Source of the DNA: Lachnospiraceae bacterium
GTDB lineage: Bacteria; Bacillota; Clostridia; Lachnospirales; Lachnospiraceae
Direction: 5' to 3'
Length of the DNA stretch: 7,216 nucleotides
Assembly: GCA_003520105.1 (NCBI GenBank)
Contig: DOVL01000241.1
Location: 1 to 7,216, forward strand
Positions 1 through 5,306 of the stretch are shown piece by piece. The notes under the pieces were generated by a model, which worked only from the letters and a program-made list of their open reading frames with translations, made no database searches and was not told the DNA's origin. How positions within the stretch are numbered: the stretch's first letter is position 1; each line of letters begins with the position of its first letter. Position numbers and translations under genes: made by a program.

Positions 1-36
1 GCTTACAGCTCGGGAGTTAGTAAAACAAATCAGAAT

Positions 37-447
37 CTATGAATCCTTTTCTTCGTAGGGCTTATCCCATGAACCAATCTCAATCAGATTACCTTCGGGG
101 TCTGCAATATAACAGGTTCTTTGTCCCCAAGGTTCAAGCTCCGGCTCAAGTACAGGTGTAGCTCCGTTTTCTACAGCTTTTTTGAACGCAGTATCGACCT
201 CTTCAAATGTATCAACATAAAGAGCCAATTCAAAATGTCCGTTTAAACCCTTAATATATTCGTATTTACGGTTTGTCATCTTTTCAAAGTCGTTTCTTCC
301 ATATAAAAGAAACAAAGTGCCGTCTTTCACTAGATATACATTTGATGAATTCTCTGTTTCTTTAATCTCAAAGCCGAGTACATCTTTATAAAACCGGATC
401 ATTTTAGCCATATCCTCAACAAACAATCCAAAACCGTCCAATCTCAT
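37..447 (-). CDS. VOC-fold (glyoxalase/bleomycin-resistance superfamily) protein
   Basis: A 136-residue cytoplasmic protein with two beta-alpha-beta-beta-beta modules, the usual size for a single-chain VOC protein. Module one spans about residues 1-50 (FYKDVLGFEI at 20-29 is the classic helix-turn of the family). Module two spans about 68-126, with NGHFELALYV, then the DPEGNLIEI signature at 116-124. Possible metal ligands H71 or E73 and E123 lie in module two. Module one shows no His at the first-strand position, so a true glyoxalase I is unlikely; a small-molecule binding or resistance role fits better. The substrate cannot be read from sequence. GGAGGT lies 5 nt before the ATG. The gene starts 35 nt after the ArsR stop on the same strand with no terminator between, so the two are probably co-transcribed and ArsR-controlled. 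Family assignment is confident; function is not. Confidence 0.9.
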   Translation of the reverse strand: MRLDGFGLFVEDMAKMIRFYKDVLGFEIKETENSSNVYLVKDGTLFLLYGRNDFEKMTNRKYEYIKGLNGHFELALYVDTFEEVDTAFKKAVENGATPVLEPELEPWGQRTCYIADPEGNLIEIGSWDKPYEEKDS

Positions 448-482
448 AAGCTACCTCCGTTAAATTCCGATTTATCGTCCGC

Positions 483-803
483 TCACAATTCCTTTTTCAC
501 AAACTTCGCAAGCGCTTTTATCGTTTCCTCATTCCTGCGGTAATATGTCCATTTGCCGTGCCGCTCGGAGAGAAGAAGCCCGGCTCTCTGCAAGGTGTCC
601 AGATAGTTCGATACTGTGGAAGGGGAGAGGTTGGCTTTTGCCTGGATACTGCTTACACAGACACCGCCTTTGAGGTCAACAGGCTCACTCAGACAGCCGC
701 CCTGTGGTGGAAAATTCTCCTCCGGCGATTTGAGCCATTTGAGGATATTCAGCCGTGTTTCGTTGGAAAGCGCCTTGCTTATCTCGATCATATCTATGTC
801 CAT
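483..803 (-). CDS. ArsR-family winged-helix transcriptional repressor
   Basis: A 106-residue DNA-binding regulator. Helix one carries the ArsR opening KALSNETRLNILKWL (10-24). The recognition region is LSPSTVSNYLDTLQRAGLL (59-77), followed by the wing RHGKWTYYRR (81-90). Between helix two and the HTH sits a loop (25-47) with FPPQGGC and then GGVCVSSIQ. FPPQ and GVCV are features I recall from one ArsR subgroup; the ELCVCDLC metal box of ArsR/SmtB arsenic sensors is absent. C37, C49 and H82 are possible thiol or metal ligands (inference). Start choice: AGGAGG (813-818) is 9 nt from the ATG at 801-803. A GTG at 810-812 would give three more residues but abuts the Shine-Dalgarno sequence, so it is rejected. 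The gene has its own strong promoter with an operator-like repeat, which suggests autoregulation, and it leads into the VOC gene. Confidence 0.92.
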   Translation of the reverse strand: MDIDMIEISKALSNETRLNILKWLKSPEENFPPQGGCLSEPVDLKGGVCVSSIQAKANLSPSTVSNYLDTLQRAGLLLSERHGKWTYYRRNEETIKALAKFVKKEL

Positions 804-833
804 TTCTATCACCCTCCTTGATGTGTTGAGTAT

Positions 834-862
834 ATTATATCATACATTTCGGGAATTGTCAA
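834..862 (-). promoter_or_regulatory. Promoter of the ArsR-VOC operon with operator-like repeat
   Basis: On the minus strand: -35 TTGACA (857-862), a 17-nt spacer, -10 TATAAT (834-839), a perfect sigma-A match. The spacer holds ATTTC-G-GGAAT (plus-strand 846-856), an inverted repeat with one mismatch. Nearly the same repeat lies at the same place in the promoter at 1798-1826. Bound protein would cover the polymerase site, as expected for a repressor. Confidence 0.85.
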
Positions 863-927
863 TATGTAAAAATGAAGTTGATACGGATCATTGGAAAAGT
901 CCCCTCTTAGATGTGCCGGGCAAGGAC

Positions 928-1764
928 TTAAAGCTCTGGAGTTTGCTCCTTCAGACAGTTATTTAGCGTTGAGACAAGATCGACTATAAATTTTTCCTGT
1001 GTGTCCTTTTCTGTCTGAAGCAGAGAAAGGTATGGGTTAAGATCTTCAAGCTCTATAAGAAGAAGTTCTCCTTCAATTGTTCGACAAGCATCGACACGCT
1101 GGATACCATGGCTTATGCTGTTCCATGAAATAAAACGCTCTGCAAACCGGATATCCTCCTCAGAAGCGTGGTATGGCACCATCTCCCAGCGTTTAGTCTT
1201 ATTGGGAGCATACATCGCATATTCAAATTTATCATCAATAAAATAGAACGATACCTCATATTCAAACTCAACAGCAGGCTGTATCAGATAAACATGGTCG
1301 GCAATGTGCCTTTGAGACAGCTCCTCATCTGAAAGAAATTCGAGTCCTATGGAATCTGCTCCGTCCTTCGGTTTTATAACATATCTGTCTGACGCAGGGA
1401 GAAGTGAAATATCACTCTTACAGTCAACAGTCGGTATAACAGGAAATCCCAGCTTTGTCAGCTCAAGAAGATAGTCCTTTCCGAGCATATCCGCTTTTCC
1501 TGTGAAGGTGTTGAACGTCCTCAGTGAATTCTTTTGGATACGCTCTCTGAAAGCTCGGTAAATTTCCTTGTACCCGATAACGCTTCCCGTATTTCGGAAG
1601 ACGATCACATCGGCAGAGTCTTCAAATGCCTCTGAATTTTTCGGATGACAGAGTGCAACGTCAAAATGATCCATGAGCCTGCCTGCAATAAAAATATCTT
1701 CTTCATAGTAAGTACGCCCTTTTGCAGGGTAATAAAGGTCTGTAAGATAAAGGATGCTTGCCAT
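928..1764 (-). CDS. Stand-alone ATP-grasp family protein
   Basis: A 278-residue cytoplasmic protein, predicted to be an ATP-dependent carboxylate-amine (or -thiol) ligase. Residues 1-85 look like a pre-ATP-grasp domain. GKADMLGKDYLLELTKLGFPVIPT (89-112) is the typical helix leading into the ATP-grasp fold. YVIKPKDGADSIG (128-140) supplies the ATP-binding lysine K131 and the glycine-rich loop; YLIQPAVE (159-166) is the adenine-contact strand. R223 and D225 in GIQRVDAC and the acidic E238-L-E240-D-L-N243-P stretch are the likely metal/phosphate residues. The order matches RimK/glutathione-synthetase-like enzymes, but no characterised member is recognised and no partner gene or precursor peptide is visible nearby. 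AGGAGG is 9 nt before the ATG. The gene has its own promoter, a near copy of the ArsR promoter, and no clear terminator separates it from the downstream ArsR gene. Fold is likely; substrate unknown. Confidence 0.8.
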   Translation of the reverse strand: MASILYLTDLYYPAKGRTYYEEDIFIAGRLMDHFDVALCHPKNSEAFEDSADVIVFRNTGSVIGYKEIYRAFRERIQKNSLRTFNTFTGKADMLGKDYLLELTKLGFPVIPTVDCKSDISLLPASDRYVIKPKDGADSIGLEFLSDEELSQRHIADHVYLIQPAVEFEYEVSFYFIDDKFEYAMYAPNKTKRWEMVPYHASEEDIRFAERFISWNSISHGIQRVDACRTIEGELLLIELEDLNPYLSLLQTEKDTQEKFIVDLVSTLNNCLKEQTPEL

Positions 1765-1797
1765 ATTATTGTTCCTCCTGGTTGATGTGTCAGATTA

Positions 1798-1826
1798 ATT
1801 ATAGCACGCATTTCCGAAATCGTCAA
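1798..1826 (-). promoter_or_regulatory. Promoter of the ATP-grasp gene with operator-like repeat
   Basis: On the minus strand: -35 TTGACG (1821-1826), 17-nt spacer, -10 TATAAT (1798-1803). The spacer contains the perfect odd-centred inverted repeat ATTTC-C-GAAAT (1810-1820) directly against the -35. Sequence and layout match the ArsR promoter, including the ACACATCAA leader before the Shine-Dalgarno sequence, so control by the ArsR protein is proposed. Confidence 0.85.
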
Positions 1827-1871
1827 TGCAGATGTCATTGAGTGCAGCTTTGAATTCAGAACGGACTAAAG

Positions 1872-2753
1872 TTACAGCGTTCTTTTTCTGTTCCTTATCG
1901 CCGCCATAGCATCCAGATCACCATGTTCTATCTCATGTTCAAGAGCTGCAATAATACTGTCCTTACGCTTCAGAAAGTCCGGACCTGTCAGGTTCTTACC
2001 GGATATGGTATGGTGCGTTATGAACGAGCAGTCACAGGTCAGGTTCTCTACAAAGGTTTTCAGTTCAATGAGCATTTCCTTTTCGGAAAGCGGATCAAAC
2101 TCGCCCCGCTGTGCTTCTTCCAGTAGCGGAGTGCCGGGAACCAAGGTCAGGCCGCCCGTGCCGACAAGCATCGGTTTGCACTGACTGAATATCTTTGCGG
2201 AATTGACAGCATGATCGTGACTATGCTCTTTACCTGCCACACCATTCAGAAAAGTCATCCAGTAGTCGATACCTGCATCTTCAAGCTTGTGACACTGCTC
2301 CAGTATATCTGCGGAAGTGTAGCCCTTGTTGATACGTTCCAAAGTCCAATCGTCACCGCTTTCGATACCGAGGGAGATCTCACGAAGTCCCATTTCTTTC
2401 AGACTTTTAAGCTGTTCTACGGTCTTATTGCGAATGTCGGTCACTCTTGTGGCGGCATAGATGTACTCCATTTTCGGAAGATAGCGGTTTATCATTTCAA
2501 GTATCGGTGCGAGCTTGTCATAAGTCATTGCAAGGGGATTGGCACTGAGAAGCTGAATCGTCCTTGCATCGGGAGCGATATTTGCTATCTCCTGCAAGTC
2601 CTGTTCTATCCACTCCATAGGCTGCACCTGGAAGGTTACATCACGGTACATGGTGCAGAACTTGCACTTGTTGTGGGTGCAGCCCTGTGTTATTTGTAAA
2701 AGCGGGAATGTCTCCCAATAGGGGTTGCGGTAAACTGTTCCTGTAAAATGCAT
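1872..2753 (-). CDS. Radical SAM family protein
   Basis: A 293-residue predicted cytoplasmic [4Fe-4S]/S-adenosylmethionine enzyme. The cluster motif is GCTHNKCKFC with C25, C30 and C33, that is CX4CX2C rather than the textbook CX3CX2C. I recall similar GCSHNKC headers in a Fe-S oxidoreductase group related to COG1032, so this may be normal for the family. SLGIESGDDWTLERINKGY (127-145) is the SAM-contacting region seen in Elp3/MiaB-like enzymes, and GLTLVPGTPL (201-210) follows. The C-terminal part has C240-D-C242 and a His pair (H247-H248), with no auxiliary-cluster spacing I can name. AAAGGAGG lies 7 nt before the ATG. It begins 28 nt after the flavoprotein stop, so the two form an operon in which the flavoprotein could supply electrons (inference). 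Substrate unknown. Confidence 0.88.
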   Translation of the reverse strand: MHFTGTVYRNPYWETFPLLQITQGCTHNKCKFCTMYRDVTFQVQPMEWIEQDLQEIANIAPDARTIQLLSANPLAMTYDKLAPILEMINRYLPKMEYIYAATRVTDIRNKTVEQLKSLKEMGLREISLGIESGDDWTLERINKGYTSADILEQCHKLEDAGIDYWMTFLNGVAGKEHSHDHAVNSAKIFSQCKPMLVGTGGLTLVPGTPLLEEAQRGEFDPLSEKEMLIELKTFVENLTCDCSFITHHTISGKNLTGPDFLKRKDSIIAALEHEIEHGDLDAMAAIRNRKRTL

Positions 2754-2781
2754 ATTTAGCCCTCCTTTTTCGGCGATTTGC

Positions 2782-3429
2782 TCACCACGGTTCTTTGACC
2801 ATTTTCTCTCCTGTATCGTAGGCCTCTTTCAATTGCTCCAGAAATACAGTTTCATGACGTTTGTCTTTTTCCTTTGTATCGAACATCGACCAGTCAAACC
2901 GACTGTAATCTCTGACCTGCTTCGTATTTCCTGCGATCAGCAGCTTAGTGTTTCCGACAAATGCACCTAAAGTCTGCTGATAACCTTTCAGCATAGTATC
3001 ATATCCGAGCTGAGCATAATCCTCTTCATCCGCATTGCTTGTCATTATCATAAGCACTGGTATCTTTTTGTTATTATAGCTTCTTGGTTCATTCTTATAT
3101 GTCAGTGACTGAAATATAAGTCTTTCATAAAGTGAACGAAAGCCTGCGGATACATCTCCCAGGTAATTTGGAGAACCGAGTATAAGACCGTCAGCATTCC
3201 TTATTGCTTCAAGCAAAGGAGCAAGTCCGTCCCTGTACACGCATTTTCCTTCATTTTGAGGCAGCTTACAGGCAAAACAGGAAATGCACCCCGTGAATTT
3301 ATCCAGTTTATAGAGGTCAAACAACTCGACCTCTGCCCCGTTAGCCTGGGCTCCCTTTACTGCTTCCCGAACAAGTGATGAAGTATTCCACCCGATGCGT
3401 GGACTTCCATTTATTGCAACTATTTTCAT
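2782..3429 (-). CDS. Iron-sulfur flavoprotein-like NAD(P)H/FMN oxidoreductase
   Basis: A 215-residue protein of the flavodoxin-like fold. The FMN phosphate loop is NGSPRIGWNTSSL (7-19). A cysteine group GCISCFACK (C48, C51, C54) with C63 gives CX2CX2CX8C. In archaeal Isf proteins a similar compact motif binds a [4Fe-4S] cluster, with a shorter last gap. LILGSPNYLGDVSAGFRSLYERL (about 84-106) is the second flavin-contact region. The expected role is electron transfer between a reduced nicotinamide or ferredoxin and an acceptor; here it may feed the radical SAM gene downstream. Start choice: GAGGTG lies about 8 nt before the ATG at 3427-3429. The GTG at 3436-3438 sits in the Shine-Dalgarno sequence and is rejected. 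It is the first gene after a divergent promoter shared with a TetR gene. Confidence 0.88.
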   Translation of the reverse strand: MKIVAINGSPRIGWNTSSLVREAVKGAQANGAEVELFDLYKLDKFTGCISCFACKLPQNEGKCVYRDGLAPLLEAIRNADGLILGSPNYLGDVSAGFRSLYERLIFQSLTYKNEPRSYNNKKIPVLMIMTSNADEEDYAQLGYDTMLKGYQQTLGAFVGNTKLLIAGNTKQVRDYSRFDWSMFDTKEKDKRHETVFLEQLKEAYDTGEKMVKEPW

Positions 3430-3473
3430 AACAAACACCTCTTTTTTTGATTTGTTTTGCCTTTGTTAATCTT

Positions 3474-3502
3474 ATTTTAACCGAAGGGATTGACTTTTTC
3501 AA
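3474..3502 (-). promoter_or_regulatory. Promoter of the flavoprotein-radical SAM operon
   Basis: On the minus strand: -35 TTGAAA (3497-3502), 17-nt spacer, -10 TAAAAT (3474-3479), about 45 nt before the ATG. Its -35 box nearly touches, and shares sequence with, the -35 of the plus-strand TetR promoter (3490-3495). Confidence 0.75.
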
Positions 3503-3518
3503 TATACAGAATTATAAT
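3490..3518 (+). promoter_or_regulatory. Promoter of the first TetR gene
   Basis: -35 TTGACT (3490-3495), 17-nt spacer, -10 TATAAT (3513-3518), about 55 nt before the ATG. A second candidate, TTGACA (3520-3525) with a weak TAATTT (3543-3548) at 17-nt spacing, lies downstream and is less convincing. Confidence 0.78.
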
Positions 3519-3532
3519 ATTGACAGAAAGTC
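3492..3532. promoter_or_regulatory. Inverted repeat, candidate TetR operator
   Basis: GACTTT-TT-CAATAT (3492-3505) is mirrored by ATATTG-ACAG-AAAGTC (3517-3532), so each arm has two 6-base matching blocks. It covers the -10 and part of the -35 of the TetR promoter and the -35 of the divergent operon. A TetR dimer here could repress both directions. Binding is inferred from position and symmetry only. Confidence 0.55.
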
Positions 3533-3572
3533 TTACACTTTTTAATTTATGTAAGAAAAGAGCGTGAACATT

Positions 3573-4100
3573 ATGGCAGAACGGACTAAGATATGGATAG
3601 CCGACAAGATGAAAGAGCTTATGAAGACCAAGCCTCTTGACAGAATAAGAGTCACCGAGATATGCCGTGTTGCCGAGATAGAACGTCCCACATTCTACTA
3701 TCATTTCAAGGACAAGTACGACCTTGTGGCGTGGATATTCCTCAGCGATGCATACGATACTGACGTTATCTCCGCAGAGTCCGCAGCACAGGGAATGGCA
3801 AAAATGCGGCAGGAGTTTATCTTTTACAAGAGAGCCTATGATGATGTTTCGCAGAACGCTTTGTGGCAGTATATGCTTGAATACTTCGTCAAGCGGTACG
3901 AGCATGAAGCAAGAATAAAGCTGAATACCGATGTTCTCGATACTCAGCTTAAATTCTCTATTCGGTTGTATTGTTACGGTACTGTCGGCATGACAAAGGA
4001 GTGGCTGCTGAACGACAACACCACCTCTGCGGAAACTGTTGTGCAGATGATGTTTGAGTCTATGCCGGAGAATATGAAGAAGATATATTTTTTAATATAA
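3573..4100 (+). CDS. TetR/AcrR-family regulator with DhaS-like C-terminal domain
   Basis: A 175-residue one-component regulator. The N-terminal HTH spans about residues 5-51, with VTEICRVAEIERPTFYYHFKDKYDL (27-51) as helix-turn-helix plus the TetR hallmark FYYHFKDKYDL. The C-terminal half ends with YGTVGMTKEWLLND (135-148), the YGxxG...W pattern of TetR_C_8 proteins such as DhaS-like activators/regulators; the ligand is unknown. The start is the ATG at 3573-3575, about 10 nt after a weak AAGAG. A GTG at 3564 would add three residues without a Shine-Dalgarno sequence. It is transcribed away from the flavoprotein operon, with overlapping promoters and an inverted repeat, so control of that operon and of itself is the simplest reading. 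No terminator for the plus strand is obvious after it. It is a paralogue of the TetR at 4678-5229. Confidence 0.9.
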   Translation: MAERTKIWIADKMKELMKTKPLDRIRVTEICRVAEIERPTFYYHFKDKYDLVAWIFLSDAYDTDVISAESAAQGMAKMRQEFIFYKRAYDDVSQNALWQYMLEYFVKRYEHEARIKLNTDVLDTQLKFSIRLYCYGTVGMTKEWLLNDNTTSAETVVQMMFESMPENMKKIYFLI

Positions 4101-4129
4101 AGAAGAAAAAGAATCATAATCAGAATAAT

Positions 4130-4161
4130 AAAAAAACGCTCAGGATCAATATTTCTGAGCG
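4130..4161 (-). terminator. Intrinsic terminator for leftward transcription
   Basis: Stem CGCTCAG (4137-4143) pairs perfectly with CTGAGCG (4155-4161) around an 11-nt loop. On the minus strand the stem is followed by seven T (complement of A4130-4136). On the plus strand it is followed by GTGG, so it ends leftward transcripts only. It lies 6 nt beyond the stop of the pseudogene at 4168-4503, a sign that this was once a transcribed minus-strand gene. Confidence 0.75.
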
Positions 4162-4167
4162 GTGGTA

Positions 4168-4503
4168 TTATATAAGTTTTCTAAGCAATTCTAAGTGCTT
4201 ACCGACCTTCTTCACGATGTTATATCCATCACCGCAGTAGAAGTCAATGAGCCGTTTGCAACAGGTTAAGATTCCTGTCTGCACTATTACCGAGCGGAGG
4301 CTGACTTTCACTATCAAGCGGTCCACGGCATTGGGAGTATAGCCTGTTAAGGCTGACACTTCTGTGATAGTCGCCACGTCAGGCACATCGAACCAAATAT
4401 CGTTCAGCTGTTCGCAGAAGCATTCCGGCGATCACTGCGGCTGAACCCTTTCCACCGCATTTTCAGATCCTATTATATATTCGATATCGTCATCGAGCTT
4501 CAT
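4168..4503 (-). pseudogene. Decayed gene for a small HTH-like protein, in-frame TGA
   Basis: From an ATG at 4501-4503 one frame runs MKLDDDIEYIIG... for 23 codons, meets TGA at 4432-4434, then stays open for 88 more codons to TAA at 4168-4170. The part after the stop contains VATITEVSALTGYTPNAVD, which resembles a helix-turn-helix segment, followed by a Cys- and Lys-rich tail. There is no Shine-Dalgarno sequence before the ATG. Restart at the GTG at 4384-4386 would give 72 residues, also without a clear Shine-Dalgarno. Neighbouring genes use TGA as a true stop, so reassignment is not the explanation. An intact terminator just downstream supports a former gene. No family is recognised; a weak likeness of the LTGYTP segment to small proteins of integrative elements is noted but not claimed. 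Confidence 0.5.
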
Positions 4504-4616
4504 AGCTTAGCAGCGGGTGTTTTGACAGCTGTCGGTGCAGGGAATAGCTCCGCTTTGTAGAACGCTCTAATGACTCAGAACTATCCTGATTGGCTTCCTG
4601 AGAGGTTATTTCACAC
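4504..4616. other. Non-coding or decayed stretch with reading-frame remnant
   Basis: There is no intact gene here. On the minus strand a fragment of about 24 codons (about 4572 to 4500) ends in TGA, overlapping the pseudogene ATG as ATGA, the way genes in an operon overlap. It is cut off upstream by two stops. A perfect 10-bp palindrome GACAGCTGTC lies at 4524-4533 and sits inside AGCGG/CCGCT arms (4512-4516, 4550-4554). This looks like the truncated end of a lost gene, or a repeated intergenic element. Confidence 0.35.
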
Positions 4617-4651
4617 TTGAACTTACCATTACATTATGTTATAATAGTAAT
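4617..4651 (+). promoter_or_regulatory. Promoter of the second TetR gene with operator-like repeat
   Basis: -35 TTGAAC (4617-4622), 17-nt spacer, -10 TATAAT (4640-4645). ATTAC-ATTAT (4628-4637) is mirrored by ATAAT-A-GTAAT (4641-4651) around GTT, with one extra base in the right arm. The repeat covers the -10, which suits autorepression by the TetR protein (inference). Confidence 0.75.
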
Positions 4652-4677
4652 ATCTCAACAAACATGCGGTGAACCCA

Positions 4678-5229
4678 TTGAAGCGAAAGACCACAAAAGA
4701 AATACTTGCAGAGTCCTTTCAGGAGCTTGCAGCAAATAAGCGTATTGACAAGATAACCATAACCGAGATCACCAATAATTGCGGAATGTCGCAGCCGACT
4801 TTCTATAATCATTTCAAGGACAAGTATGACCTGATCGTGTGGATATACATATACGAATCAGACAAGATAATATCGAAGATCGGAAAGGACGGTTATACCT
4901 GGAAAAACAGCTTGTTTGACTGGGCACAATATTTTGCTGAAAAACGTGAGTACTTCGTCAATGCGCTGAAACATACCGGCGGGCAGGATTCTTTCATACA
5001 GTATATGCGTAAGATCAACAGCGAGATCGTACTGACCGAGGTGCGAAAAAAACTGATGACAGAATATATCCCCGAAGAAATATATGGTATGGTACGGATC
5101 TATGTTTACGGATCGGTACAGTATATGCTTGAATGGCTGATGAATGACAGAGATATGTCTCCCGAAAAGGTAGCTGAGATATGGGAACATAGCCTTCCAG
5201 AACCGCTGAAACAGTACTTGTACGATTAA
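4678..5229 (+). CDS. TetR/AcrR-family regulator, paralogue of the upstream one
   Basis: A 183-residue regulator. HTH region ITITEITNNCGMSQPTFYNHFKDKYDL (26-52) carries the TetR hallmark; the C-terminal YGSVQYMLEWLMND (144-157) matches the same TetR_C_8-like pattern as the gene at 3573-4100. Start choice: TTG at 4678 gives the usual MKRKTTKE opening and has GCGGTGA, which can pair with the anti-Shine-Dalgarno, at suitable distance. A GTG at 4669 adds three residues but overlaps that GCGGTGA and has no Shine-Dalgarno of its own. An ATG at 4664 gives only ATG CGG TGA. The GTG start cannot be excluded. It has its own promoter and a strong terminator, so it is monocistronic. Likely targets are itself and perhaps the ferritin-like operon that follows on the same strand. 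Confidence 0.88.
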   Translation: MKRKTTKEILAESFQELAANKRIDKITITEITNNCGMSQPTFYNHFKDKYDLIVWIYIYESDKIISKIGKDGYTWKNSLFDWAQYFAEKREYFVNALKHTGGQDSFIQYMRKINSEIVLTEVRKKLMTEYIPEEIYGMVRIYVYGSVQYMLEWLMNDRDMSPEKVAEIWEHSLPEPLKQYLYD

Positions 5230-5267
5230 GATTTTGTAATTCTCGCAAAATACAAAATCATTTTGTA
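5230..5267. repeat. Three ATTTTGTA half-sites forming a palindrome and a hairpin
   Basis: GATTTTGTA (5230-5238) pairs with TACAAAATC (5251-5259) as a 9-bp stem with a 12-nt loop right after the TetR stop. The middle element also forms the perfect 17-bp DNA palindrome TACAAAATCATTTTGTA (5251-5267) with the third copy. The palindrome has the 7-1-7 shape of Fur/PerR boxes, with partial base agreement, and lies 18 bp upstream of the -35 of the ferritin-like operon. Confidence 0.6.
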
Positions 5268-5306
5268 AACGGCTGAAATTCTATATGGACATTCAGCCGT
5301 TTTTTT
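5267..5306 (+). terminator. Intrinsic terminator after the second TetR gene
   Basis: AAACGGCTGAA (5267-5277) pairs perfectly with TTCAGCCGTTT (5292-5302) around a 14-nt loop, with T through 5306. It is 38 nt past the TetR stop, separating that gene from the next operon. The -35 of the next promoter lies in its loop. Confidence 0.88.

Noticed and set aside
37..447. Glyoxalase I (gloA) assignment for the VOC protein
   Set aside because: The first-module His ligand is missing, so only the fold superfamily can be claimed.
859..891. Minus-strand 10-codon ORF (MIRINFIFTY) with AGAGG at good spacing, just before the ArsR promoter
   Set aside because: It is very short, its stop lies inside the ArsR -35 box, and the match is within what chance gives. 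No supporting signal was seen.
2211..2699. Plus-strand open frame of 162 codons
   Set aside because: It lies wholly inside the radical SAM gene on the opposite strand, without ribosome binding site or recognisable domain.
928..2753. RiPP biosynthetic cluster from neighbouring ATP-grasp and radical SAM genes
   Set aside because: There is no precursor peptide, leader-binding domain, protease or transporter in the window, and the two genes have separate promoters.
4137..4161. Hairpin taken as terminator of the first TetR gene
   Set aside because: On the plus strand no T-run follows the stem; the T-run exists only on the minus strand.
4432..4434. In-frame TGA read as selenocysteine or tryptophan
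   Set aside because: Nearby intact genes stop with TGA (5817-5819, 6223-6225), tryptophan is TGG throughout, and no SECIS-like hairpin is apparent after the codon. A pseudogene is simpler.
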